Assembly: GCA_041306005.1 (NCBI GenBank)
Contig: JBFYKJ010000092.1
Location: 1-15,764 of the forward strand
Source: JBFYKJ01 sp041306005
Lineage (GTDB): Archaea; Altiarchaeota; Altiarchaeia; JAFGQM01
DNA: 15,764 bases
Direction of reading: 5' to 3'
The notes beneath the pieces are model-generated. The model saw only the letters and a program-made list of their open reading frames with translations. It made no database searches and was not told the origin of the DNA. Positions 1 through 5,698 of the stretch are shown piece after piece (position 1 is the stretch's first letter; each line of letters begins with the position of its first letter). A program made the position numbers and the translations under genes.

Positions 1-2
1 AT

Positions 3-143
3 GGAACCTCAGGCACGGTTGACGGCCAGATCCAGACAGCCGACATAGAGGCCGACGGGTCTGACATAGACGCGATGGTCGTGGACCTTGGCGACCTGGA
101 CTTCATGACGGCCGACCTGGACAACATGGATTTGCAGATCTGA
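3..143 (+). CDS. 3' end of an unidentified gene with an Asp-rich C-terminus (5' partial)
   Basis: An open frame runs in from the window edge and stops at TGA 141-143, giving the last 46 residues of a protein. About 11 of the 46 are Asp, spaced every two to five residues among Leu, Ile, Met and Ala. Two short stretches resemble each other (TADIEAD and TADLDNMD), which hints at degenerate repeats such as those of beta-helical or calcium-binding surface proteins. That reading is inference only. The ATG at position 1 belongs to another frame that stops within 50 bases. An internal ATG at 75 is in frame, but the same composition continues upstream of it, so it is probably not the start. The gene is convergent with idsA, and a T6 tract and a perfect hairpin follow its stop. 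Function unknown. Confidence 0.6.
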   Translation, partial: GTSGTVDGQIQTADIEADGSDIDAMVVDLGDLDFMTADLDNMDLQI

Positions 144-150
144 GACTGCG

Positions 151-184
151 TTTTTTAAACTGAGCCGGCTTTGGCCGGCTCTTT
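151..184 (+). terminator. T-tract plus hairpin between two convergent genes
   Basis: A T6 run (151-156), the usual archaeal termination signal, follows the stop at 143. It is followed by a perfect 8-bp inverted repeat: GAGCCGGC (162-169) and its complement (174-181) around a TTTG loop. The hairpin sits midway between the ends of the left-hand gene and idsA, so it could act in both directions. It is then followed by only three Ts on the plus strand. Confidence 0.5.
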
Positions 185-210
185 GCATTCTTCCAGAAAC
201 GCTAAAGCTG

Positions 211-1203
211 CTAAAGGTCCCTCTCTATCATGTAATCCGCGATTCCCAGAAGCAGTTCTTTGGCCTTATTCTCGGGAATCGCGCCAAGGCCTTTCTTCGC
301 TTCCTCGACTATCCTCTTCGCCTCTTCGGCCGCGCGCTCTATGGAGCCGTACCTGTTGATTATCTCTATCGCGCTCTTTATCTCATCCTCGGAATTCTTC
401 TCCTTGTCGAGCATGTGGACGAGCAGTTTCCTCTCGGCCGCCGTGCAGGCGTTGAGCGTGTATATGACCATCAGCGTCCTCTTGCCCTCGTTTATGTCCC
501 CGCCTATCTCCTTGCCGTATTTTTTCACATCCGCGCGCAGGTTGAGGACGTCGTCGTGGATTTGGAATCCCACGCCAAGGCCCATGCCGAAGTCGCCGAG
601 CGCCTTGACCTGCTTTGGCGCGCCCCCGCCGACAAGGGCGCCTACCGCGCACGCGGCCTCCATCAGCGCGCCGGTCTTCCTCCTTATCATCTTGAAGTAG
701 TCGGCTTCGCCGAGGCCCCATTCCTTCCTCTCGACCCACGCGATGTCAAGGGCCTGCCCCTCGGAGACGAGCGTCACCGCGCTTGCCACCCTGCGGAGCA
801 GTTCCTTAGACGATGGGGCGTCCAGAGGTCTCATCGCGTCTGCGAGCGCCTCGTAGGCTAGCGAGAACAGCCCGTCGCCGGCGTTTATGGCGAGGCCCAG
901 GCCGTAGGTCTTGTGCAGGCACGGCTTTCCGCGGCGAAGCTCGCTGCGGTCGGCGATGTCGTCGTGTATGAGCGTGAAGTTGTGTATCATCTCTATGCAG
1001 GCTGCCGCCGTCACGGCGTCCTTCTTCTTCCCCCCAACAGCCTCGCAGGCCATCATGCACATCGCCGGGCGCAGCCTCTTGCCCCCGCGGCCCATCAGGT
1101 CCTTCAGCGGGGTGTAGAGCTCGGGTATGTCCCTGTTTATGTACTTCTCAATCTCCGCTTCGGCCAGCCCGTTGTACTGCGCAAGCTCCTTGTTGATGTC
1201 CAT
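211..1203 (-). CDS. idsA: Short-chain isoprenyl diphosphate synthase (probably geranylgeranyl diphosphate synthase)
   Basis: Condenses isopentenyl diphosphate with allylic diphosphates to make the prenyl chain of archaeal membrane lipids. At 330 residues it has normal family length. Visible motifs are GGKRLRP (40-46), the first Asp-rich motif DDIAD (81-85), RRKTGAL (174-180), a second Asp-rich motif that reads DDVLN (217-221), and GGDINEGKRT (234-243). Phe76, five residues before the first Asp-rich motif, with non-aromatic Thr77 at -4, matches the archaeal GGPP synthase pattern; farnesyl synthases usually have two aromatics there. This supports a C20 product. The second motif ends in Asn where Asp is common, a conservative change. 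The start is ATG 1203, with a TATA-like box about 28 bases upstream and no clear Shine-Dalgarno site, so a leaderless mRNA is likely. The gene is divergent from hisH. The stop region contains CTTTAG twice, 9 bases apart. Confidence 0.93.
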   Translation of the reverse strand: MDINKELAQYNGLAEAEIEKYINRDIPELYTPLKDLMGRGGKRLRPAMCMMACEAVGGKKKDAVTAAACIEMIHNFTLIHDDIADRSELRRGKPCLHKTYGLGLAINAGDGLFSLAYEALADAMRPLDAPSSKELLRRVASAVTLVSEGQALDIAWVERKEWGLGEADYFKMIRRKTGALMEAACAVGALVGGGAPKQVKALGDFGMGLGVGFQIHDDVLNLRADVKKYGKEIGGDINEGKRTLMVIYTLNACTAAERKLLVHMLDKEKNSEDEIKSAIEIINRYGSIERAAEEAKRIVEEAKKGLGAIPENKAKELLLGIADYMIERDL

Positions 1204-1227
1204 TGCAGGTATGCCCGTATTGAGGGG

Positions 1228-1235
1228 TATTAATT
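1228..1235 (-). promoter_or_regulatory. Putative TATA box of idsA
   Basis: The minus strand reads ATTAATAC about 28 bases before the idsA start codon. Archaeal TATA boxes lie about 26 bases before the transcription start, so transcription would begin at or next to the ATG. It shares the 77-base divergent spacer with the hisH box; the two lie about 10 bases apart. Confidence 0.4.
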
Positions 1236-1243
1236 GGCATAGG

Positions 1244-1252
1244 CATAAAAAA
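1244..1252 (+). promoter_or_regulatory. Putative TATA box of hisH
   Basis: The A-rich element CATAAAAAA stands in an otherwise GC-rich spacer, centred about 33 bases before the hisH ATG. This fits a transcript with a leader of only a few bases. Confidence 0.4.
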
Positions 1253-1280
1253 CTATGCGGCCGCGCACGGCCTGCGCACC

Positions 1281-1877
1281 ATGATATCCATAATCGATTA
1301 CGGCGCCGGGAACCTTAGGAGCATAAGCAACGCCCTCAGCCGCGTCGGGGCGGACGTTTCGATCGCCGAGTGCGGGATCGACCCGACTGCGGATGCGATA
1401 GTCCTGCCGGGCGTCGGCAACTTCGGCGACGCGGTGAAGGCGCTGTCGCCCGTGAGGGAAGACCTGTTAAGCTACCTGGAAAGCGGCAGGCCGTTCCTCG
1501 GCCTATGCCTCGGCCTGCAGATGCTCTTTGAGGGCAGCGACGAGGCTCCCCGCGCAAGGGGCCTTGGGATACTAAAAGGCAGGTGCTCGCGCTTCGACCC
1601 AAGCGTCGCCGGCAAGGTGCCGCACATGGGATGGAACCAGCTGAAGGCCTTGAAAGGGCCGCTCTTTAACGGCATAAAGGAAGGTGAAGCCTTCTACTTC
1701 GTCCACTCCTACTATGCGCCGCTCGTTAAGGAGACTGCGGCGGCATGCGAATACGGCGTCAAGTTCTCCGCCGCCGTGCAGAAGGGCAATGTATTCGCAT
1801 GCCAGTTCCACCCGGAGCGGAGCGGGCCTGCAGGGCTGAGGATTCTGGAGAACTTCGCCAGGGCGGCCAAGGCCTGA
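1281..1877 (+). CDS. hisH: Imidazole glycerol phosphate synthase, glutaminase subunit HisH
   Basis: Class I glutamine amidotransferase subunit. It hydrolyses glutamine and passes ammonia to HisF, which forms imidazole glycerol phosphate in histidine synthesis. At 198 residues it has usual length. The N-terminus IIDYGAGNL is typical. Other motifs are PGVGNFGDA (43-51), the nucleophile elbow LGLCLGLQ with catalytic Cys76, the HisH-specific KVPHMGWN (112-119), FVHSYYA (140-146), and His177 and Glu179 in QFHPE, which complete the triad. No hisF or other his gene is in the window, so the histidine genes are dispersed here. The ATG follows a TATA-like box at the expected distance. The TGA stop lies inside the first unit of a 24/25-base tandem repeat. 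It is convergent with the first Yip1-like gene. Confidence 0.95.
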   Translation: MISIIDYGAGNLRSISNALSRVGADVSIAECGIDPTADAIVLPGVGNFGDAVKALSPVREDLLSYLESGRPFLGLCLGLQMLFEGSDEAPRARGLGILKGRCSRFDPSVAGKVPHMGWNQLKALKGPLFNGIKEGEAFYFVHSYYAPLVKETAAACEYGVKFSAAVQKGNVFACQFHPERSGPAGLRILENFARAAKA

Positions 1878-1936
1878 CGGGCTGCAATATATTTAGCCTA
1901 ACGGGCTGCAACATATTTAGTCGTAACGGGCTGCAA
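1874..1936. repeat. Three-copy 24/25-bp tandem repeat overlapping the hisH stop codon
   Basis: The core ACGGGCTGCAA occurs three times, at 1877, 1901 and 1926. The first two copies also share ATATTTAG. Spacings are 24 and then 25 bases. Each unit contains a stop at the same place: TGA 1875 (the real hisH stop), TAA 1899 and TAA 1924. The array fills most of the gap between convergent hisH and the gene ending at 1982. Confidence 0.85.
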
Positions 1937-1981
1937 TCCCCCGACCGATCAAGCCCTGGAGGCGACAAGCCCGGTTCGCCC

Positions 1982-2620
1982 TTATAACGCCCCGTAGAAT
2001 GTGAGCCCCTGAAAGCCGAGGGCCAGTATCATCAGTATGACGACCATGACGATGCCGGCTATGAGGGTCCCGCCTATCCCGGCCGCCCACGACGTGCCGC
2101 ATGCCACGGAAACCGCCTTGCTTGACGACAGCCATTCCCAGACCGCGAGGCCTATGAAGAGCGGCACTACCAGCCCCATCACCACGACCGCGCCCATGGG
2201 CCAGGCCATCGCGACGCCCATAAGCAGCAGGTAGAGGGGGATCACCAGGATTATCGTGAAGCCGGCACTGACATAGCCAAGGAGGCCCACAGTGCGCGGG
2301 AAGTCGCTTTGGCCGCCGCCCACGCTCGCGGTGATCGAGGATGCGAGTGCGGCATAGAGCAGGAACACGACAAGCATCGCCGCTAGGCCCAGCAATGCGT
2401 ATATGGCGATAGTCTTTAGCGTCGCCCAAGCGATGGCGGGTGCGAGGTGCATGAGGACTTGTAGCCCGGGCACGAGCATAATCGCGCATAGCGCTATCAT
2501 GGCCGCCCATTCCAGTATGGCAAGGTTTATGCCGTCGGAGGCGGTTGTCCCCCACTTCAGCCGCTCGAAGCAGCTGAAGTCAAAGAGGGCCCCCCAAAGG
2601 CCGGAGAAGTCGATAGCCAT
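1982..2620 (-). CDS. Yip1-like polytopic membrane protein (paralogue 1)
   Basis: A 212-residue protein, hydrophobic almost throughout, with about five membrane segments (roughly 31-56, 67-93, 118-138, 142-165 and 180-203). I assign it to the Yip1 domain superfamily because it shares its plan with the next two genes. The shared parts are a short amphipathic N-terminus, the motif TVGLLGY (110-116) before the third helix, and a WEW...KAVSVACGTSWAAG segment (161-181) before the last helix. It is the most diverged of the three: it lacks their proline-plus-FE motif near residue 15. Archaeal Yip1-like proteins have no established role, so the substrate is unknown. The start at ATG 2620 is preceded by a CTATAG-containing AT-rich stretch about 20-25 bases upstream. 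It lies 157 bases after its neighbour and probably has its own promoter. Confidence 0.7.
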   Translation of the reverse strand: MAIDFSGLWGALFDFSCFERLKWGTTASDGINLAILEWAAMIALCAIMLVPGLQVLMHLAPAIAWATLKTIAIYALLGLAAMLVVFLLYAALASSITASVGGGQSDFPRTVGLLGYVSAGFTIILVIPLYLLLMGVAMAWPMGAVVVMGLVVPLFIGLAVWEWLSSSKAVSVACGTSWAAGIGGTLIAGIVMVVILMILALGFQGLTFYGAL

Positions 2621-2746
2621 CGCTGATTATGACGGTAAAACTATAGAAATGGAGGGGTTAGGCATTCTATAACAAAACACAAAACGGGCCGAGCATGCCG
2701 CCGCAGGTTTGCCCCGATATGCGATCGCACAGCCGCAGTACGCAGC

Positions 2747-2769
2747 GCCGCCCGGGCGCGCCGGGCGGC
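2747..2769 (-). terminator. GC-only hairpin just after the second Yip1-like gene
   Basis: GCCGCCCGG (2747-2755) pairs perfectly with 2761-2769 around a five-base GCGCG loop. It begins 9 bases past the TAG stop of the minus-strand gene ending at 2778. No T-tract follows, so it may be a 3' mRNA stabilising structure or barrier and not a classic terminator. Confidence 0.4.
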
Positions 2770-2777
2770 CGCGCAGC

Positions 2778-3452
2778 CTAAAAGCCGCGCCCCATCATCC
2801 CGCCCATCAGCATGGTGCCCACCATGAGTATGGCGAACACTATGGCGAAAGCGGCTATCACGAGGCCTGCCAAAAAGACGCCCAGTATGCCTGCGCCCCA
2901 AGTGGCCCCGGTAGCGGTCGCGACCGCTCTGCCGGCAACCAGCCATTCCCAGACTACAAGGCCCAGCATCACCAGGAAATATATGATTCCCAATATGCTG
3001 AGCAGGGCCACATTCGGGCCTATCGACATCACCATGGCGATGCCGAAGACAGTGCCCAGCGGTATGCCGATGATGCTGAATGCGGCGTCCGTGTAGCCAA
3101 AGAGCCCGACCGTCTTCCCAAGGTCGCCCTTCTTGCCGGATATCGCAGATGCGAACTTGTTGGACAGCCAGGATATGGCCAAGAAGAGCACTACGTTCAG
3201 CACTATGCCGAGCACAAGGCTGATGATGGCCATGACTACCGTGTTCCCGGCCATGCTTGCCTGGTACCCCGGTAGCTTTGCCACCATCGGCAGCGTCAGG
3301 AGGTTCACTAGGAAGCTTATGACGCCAGATATGGCGGCCACTATCAGGAGCAGCATCATCCCGTCGGCGAAGTTCGCGCCTTTCTTCAGCTTCTCAAACG
3401 TCTGTGTCGGGTTTGTCAGGACGCCCGGCAACGCCCTAAATTCTATTGTCAT
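2778..3452 (-). CDS. Yip1-like polytopic membrane protein (paralogue 2)
   Basis: A 224-residue membrane protein with about five hydrophobic helices (roughly 32-58, 70-97, 120-142, 147-170 and 185-217). The N-terminal segment has NPTQTFEKLK (14-23), the amphipathic proline/FE motif typical of bacterial and archaeal Yip1-domain proteins. It also has KTVGLFGYTDA (113-123) and WEWLVAGRAV (168-177) followed by ATWGAG (183-188). These match the same places in the flanking paralogues. The C-terminus is Met/Gly-rich (LMGGMMGRG). The start at ATG 3452 was chosen because the N-terminal motif aligns with paralogue 3. AT-rich boxes lie upstream at 3464-3474 and 3480-3488; neither is decisive. A GC hairpin follows the stop. 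Role unknown; the Yip1 family in eukaryotes acts in membrane traffic, and that should not be transferred. Confidence 0.75.
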   Translation of the reverse strand: MTIEFRALPGVLTNPTQTFEKLKKGANFADGMMLLLIVAAISGVISFLVNLLTLPMVAKLPGYQASMAGNTVVMAIISLVLGIVLNVVLFLAISWLSNKFASAISGKKGDLGKTVGLFGYTDAAFSIIGIPLGTVFGIAMVMSIGPNVALLSILGIIYFLVMLGLVVWEWLVAGRAVATATGATWGAGILGVFLAGLVIAAFAIVFAILMVGTMLMGGMMGRGF

Positions 3453-3571
3453 CTTAGTCTGCGTTTGATATTTGCGATTCGTTTAGTTGGAAATGGCATA
3501 GGGAAAAGGGAGTGATGCAAATAAGACGGAAAATGAAAAACCGGCAAAAAGGAAAAATTATAAAAAAGAAC

Positions 3572-3587
3572 GGGGGCTTAAGCCCCC
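3572..3587 (-). terminator. Palindrome plus T-rich tract after the third Yip1-like gene
   Basis: GGGGGCTTAAGCCCCC is a perfect 16-base palindrome, giving a 6-bp GC stem with a TTAA loop. It lies 24 bases beyond the stop of the minus-strand gene ending at 3612. On the minus strand it is followed within 3 bases by CTTTTTTAT and further T-runs (about 3545-3568). This is a good transcription terminator for the upstream gene. Confidence 0.65.
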
Positions 3588-3611
3588 CTCACTGTGACGG
3601 CGCAGAACCGC

Positions 3612-4232
3612 CTAAAACAGCGCCGCTCCGCTTCGCATATACATGCCTACGAATACCGCTGCTACTATGGCGCCGATCACCAGGCTTACTATAAGCCAGC
3701 TTATGAAGTACGCCGCTATGCCTGCGCCGAGGCTCACGTTGTTGGCCACGGAGACTGCAGTACCCCCGACATAGAGCTTCCATATGAGCGCCACTATGCC
3801 TATTATCAGCGCCAGGGTGGCGGCCGTGGCAACTGCGCCGAGGGCGCCGCTAACCGTAGTCGCGTTTATGGCGCTGCCGACAAAGGCCATCATCAGGAGC
3901 GCCATAATCACGCCCATTATGAGGTCTATCACGCTTGTGTATCCCAAGAAGCCGATGGTCTCGTCCAGGCTCTCCTTGCCCTTGCCGATGGCGGCCGATA
4001 GCTTCATCGCCAGGAAGGAGACCAGCAGGAATATGACTATGCCTATCACCAGGCTTATCACCATGCTGACCACGCTTGTCCCGCCCAGCACCAGGCTTAT
4101 GACCGAGGCCAGCACCGCAAATATCAAGTACAGCAGTATGCCGTCCATAATAGTCGTCTTTCCCTTAACGCTCTCAAATGCCTTCCTTGGGGAGAAGAGC
4201 ACCTGACCCAAAATCCCGAAATTTAGGCTCAT
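3612..4232 (-). CDS. Yip1-like polytopic membrane protein (paralogue 3)
   Basis: A 206-residue membrane protein with about five helices (roughly 31-50, 53-75, 98-121, 130-152 and 165-196). Family marks are SPRKAFESVK (14-23), the motif ETIGFLGYT (91-99), and WKLYVGGTAV (151-160) followed by SLGAG (167-171). They line up with paralogue 2. The frame stays open to 4346, but the extra 38 residues are polar, unlike the family and overlap a TATA-like element. I therefore take ATG 4232, which puts the N-terminal motif at the same position as in paralogue 2. It is the first of the three genes in transcription order and ends at a strong hairpin/T-tract terminator, so it is probably a single-gene transcript. 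It is divergent from the 4442 gene across 209 bases. Function unknown. Confidence 0.75.
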   Translation of the reverse strand: MSLNFGILGQVLFSPRKAFESVKGKTTIMDGILLYLIFAVLASVISLVLGGTSVVSMVISLVIGIVIFLLVSFLAMKLSAAIGKGKESLDETIGFLGYTSVIDLIMGVIMALLMMAFVGSAINATTVSGALGAVATAATLALIIGIVALIWKLYVGGTAVSVANNVSLGAGIAAYFISWLIVSLVIGAIVAAVFVGMYMRSGAALF

Positions 4233-4264
4233 TTTGCTTTGCAATTGGTCTATGAATGGGGCAG

Positions 4265-4274
4265 TTAATAAAAA
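4265..4274 (-). promoter_or_regulatory. Putative TATA box of the third Yip1-like gene
   Basis: The minus strand reads TTTTTATTAA, centred about 38 bases before ATG 4232. It predicts a leader of about 10-13 bases and supports the choice of the shorter start. Confidence 0.4.
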
Positions 4275-4327
4275 GCCGTCTGCGGTGCGCGCATCCTGGT
4301 GGCTTCCCCAAAACAAACCTGTAAAAC

Positions 4328-4360
4328 GCCCCCAAGCAGCCCCCAAGCCGCCCCCAAGCC
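4328..4360. repeat. Three-copy 11-bp tandem repeat
   Basis: Three consecutive units of GCCCCCAAGC followed by A or C start at 4328, 4339 and 4350. The array lies immediately upstream of the promoter of the 4442-4945 gene, in the divergent spacer. Confidence 0.85.
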
Positions 4361-4362
4361 GA

Positions 4363-4378
4363 CGGAAAACTATTTAAA
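4363..4378 (+). promoter_or_regulatory. Strong-looking archaeal promoter (BRE and TATA box) of the 4442-4945 gene
   Basis: TATTTAAA (4371-4378) is close to the ideal archaeal TATA box. It is preceded directly by the purine-rich CGGAAAAC, which fits a BRE. Transcription would start near 4400, leaving an AT-rich leader of about 40 bases with only a weak GGGT close to the start codon. A second AT-rich element (4399-4408) could give a shorter leader. Confidence 0.55.
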
Positions 4379-4441
4379 GTGATTTTTATAGCCCCCCCGA
4401 TTATATTTCCAGTTTAAACCCAATCTCTTACGGGTAAAAAA

Positions 4442-4945
4442 ATGGCTACAAAAAAAGGATTTATGGAATCTGGTGACGAGCGCATTGAGGGCATCGTGAC
4501 CAAGCCGGGCGCCTACGTCGGCAAGTTCGCCAAGTCGAAGACTGGCAAGAACATCGGCAGTTGGGCGTTCATAATAGGCTTTGTCATAGCCCTGATTGCA
4601 GGGATAATAGCCGGTCTTAACGCGACTGGCGCTATGAACATCGGCTTTGGCATGAATGCCATGCTGATAGGCATACTTGTGCTTATCGGTGTGATAGTCG
4701 GCCTGGTCAACATCTCAGGCGGGGAATCGCTGGCATTCCTCATCGCCGCCATAGCGATAATGGTTTCGCCGGCGGGCTTTAGTGCGATGAGCGCTGCTGC
4801 AGGCGGTGTCATGGGGCTGACCAACATCATGGCCGCCATGGCTGCCTTCTTGGCTGCGCTGACTAGCACGATAGCGATATTCGTGGCTCCGGCCGCGATA
4901 ATCGTCGCCCTGAAGGCCATATACAAGACGGCAAGAGAGGCATAA
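4442..4945 (+). CDS. Small Ala/Ile-rich membrane protein of unknown function
   Basis: A 167-residue protein that I do not recognise. It has a basic, soluble N-terminus (1-38) with many Lys and Gly. Three or four membrane segments follow (about 40-60, 70-90, 96-112 and 125-157) and then a short basic tail (KAIYKTAREA). The second half is very rich in Ala, Met and Ile. There is no cleavable signal peptide. It has a near-consensus TATA box, a leader of about 40 bases and an unusually well-formed double hairpin with T7 terminator. This makes it a candidate for an abundantly expressed single-gene transcript; expression level is inference. The last codons and the TAA stop are part of a duplicated 24-base unit that forms the terminator. 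It lies beside three Yip1-like membrane proteins but shows no clear similarity to them. Confidence 0.75.
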   Translation: MATKKGFMESGDERIEGIVTKPGAYVGKFAKSKTGKNIGSWAFIIGFVIALIAGIIAGLNATGAMNIGFGMNAMLIGILVLIGVIVGLVNISGGESLAFLIAAIAIMVSPAGFSAMSAAAGGVMGLTNIMAAMAAFLAALTSTIAIFVAPAAIIVALKAIYKTAREA

Positions 4946-4978
4946 GCTTCTCTTGCAAGAGAGGCGCAAGCCTCTCTT
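4931..4978 (+). repeat. Two-copy 24-bp tandem repeat overlapping the stop codon, each copy a hairpin
   Basis: Units 4931-4954 and 4955-4978 are identical except at three positions (ATAA against GCAA in the loop, and one T to C in the stem). The first copy contains the gene's last codons and its TAA stop. The second copy is non-coding. Confidence 0.9.
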
Positions 4979-4986
4979 CTTTTTTT
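4933..4986 (+). terminator. Double hairpin with T-tract
   Basis: Hairpin 1: AAGAGAGGC (4933-4941), loop ATAA, arm 4946-4954, with one G·U pair; the loop includes the stop codon. Hairpin 2: the same left arm at 4957-4965, loop GCAA (a GNRA tetraloop), arm 4970-4978, all Watson-Crick. A T7 run (4980-4986) and more T-rich sequence follow. This is the classic layout of an intrinsic terminator. Confidence 0.8.
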
Positions 4987-5041
4987 ATTTTATCTTGATT
5001 TTTCACCCGTTTTCTGCTTCAGGCGTTTCCAGCTTAGATGC

Positions 5042-5110
5042 AGCTCCGCTAATACAAGACATCCCAAGCTCCGCTAATACAAGACCTGCTTAGCTCCGCT
5101 AATACAAGAC
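5042..5110. repeat. Three-copy 25-bp tandem repeat downstream of the KH gene
   Basis: AGCTCCGCTAATACAAGAC occurs exactly at 5042, 5067 and 5092, separated by variable six-base linkers. A shorter decayed repeat follows, with GACCGAAGAC at 5133 and 5147, reaching the stop codon of the KH gene. Read on the minus strand, each unit carries TTAGCGG, echoing TAGCGG at the gene's real stop (5156-5161). Confidence 0.9.
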
Positions 5111-5158
5111 CTCCCAAGATACCCCAAGACAAGACCGAAGACCCCGGACCGAAGACCG

Positions 5159-5683
5159 CTAGAGCCCCTGCCGCTTGCCGGCCTCGCGCTCAAGGATGCG
5201 GTACACCGTCGGGTGCTGTGCGCCGTCCACTATCATCTGGATGCCTTTCTTCATATTCTCGACATCATCCTCGTTCCCTATGACTGCGACAGTCCTCCCG
5301 TAGACCGACATCCTCGTGTTAGTCAATGTCTCCAGCGTCCTCCAGGCTTTGCCCTCTTCGCCGATTATCCGGGCCTTGACCCGCTTGACGTCCGCGTCCT
5401 TGTGGCGCAGCAGGTCATAAAGGTTGAGCACCCAGAGCATCTTGTCTTCCTTCAGGAGAGTCATCGCATACTTTGGGTTAAAGCCGCGGCCGATCGCCTT
5501 GACGATGTCGGTCGCCTTCCACTCGGCAAGCCCGTCCTCCTCGGGGGACAGCACAGTCACGCCGCCGTCCTCGGTGACACTTATCTTCACATTGCACCGG
5601 TCCTGCAGCATGGCTTTCGTCCTGCCATCCTCCCCTATCAGCACCCCGACGCGCTCCTTGGGTATCTTGACGTATTCGGCCAT
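5159..5683 (-). CDS. Archaeal KH-domain ribosome-maturation protein (Pno1/Krr1/Dim2 family)
   Basis: An RNA-binding factor related to eukaryotic Pno1/Dim2 and Krr1, which bind pre-40S rRNA near the 3' end of 16S/18S. At 174 residues it has normal archaeal length. It holds two KH domains in tandem. The first has VGVLIGEDGRTK with the GxxG loop GEDG (17-20); the second has ARIIGEEGKAWRTLE with GEEG (108-111). GRGFNP (65-70) between them and the C-terminal GAQHPTVYRILE (154-165) are family signatures. It lies 15 bases downstream of the RIO1 kinase gene on the same strand, a pairing conserved in archaea and matching the partners' joint role in small-subunit maturation. Start ATG 5683 places the first KH domain at the N-terminus as usual. 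The 3' side carries a repeat array facing the convergent 4442 gene. Confidence 0.92.
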   Translation of the reverse strand: MAEYVKIPKERVGVLIGEDGRTKAMLQDRCNVKISVTEDGGVTVLSPEEDGLAEWKATDIVKAIGRGFNPKYAMTLLKEDKMLWVLNLYDLLRHKDADVKRVKARIIGEEGKAWRTLETLTNTRMSVYGRTVAVIGNEDDVENMKKGIQMIVDGAQHPTVYRILEREAGKRQGL

Positions 5684-5698
5684 TTGTATTGTCTTGGG

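Noticed and set aside
211..217. Nine-base duplication of CTTTAG at the idsA stop as another member of the 3' repeat class
   Set aside because: Only six bases are shared at a 9-base offset, which can easily arise by chance. It is noted in the gene entry but not counted.
1917..2555. Long alternative minus-strand frame overlapping the first Yip1-like gene
   Set aside because: Its translation is Arg/His/Gly-rich and low in hydrophobic residues, a typical shadow of a GC-rich gene. The Yip1-like frame has coherent membrane helices.
3512..3694. Small plus-strand frame of 60 codons beginning MMQIRRKMKN
   Set aside because: It runs through the palindromic terminator and into the antisense of the third Yip1-like gene. 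The basic composition comes from the A-rich terminator region.
5042..5110. Could the short repeat arrays be CRISPR remnants?
   Set aside because: Linkers are only about 6 bases, far below spacer length; each locus has a different repeat; and no cas gene is present.
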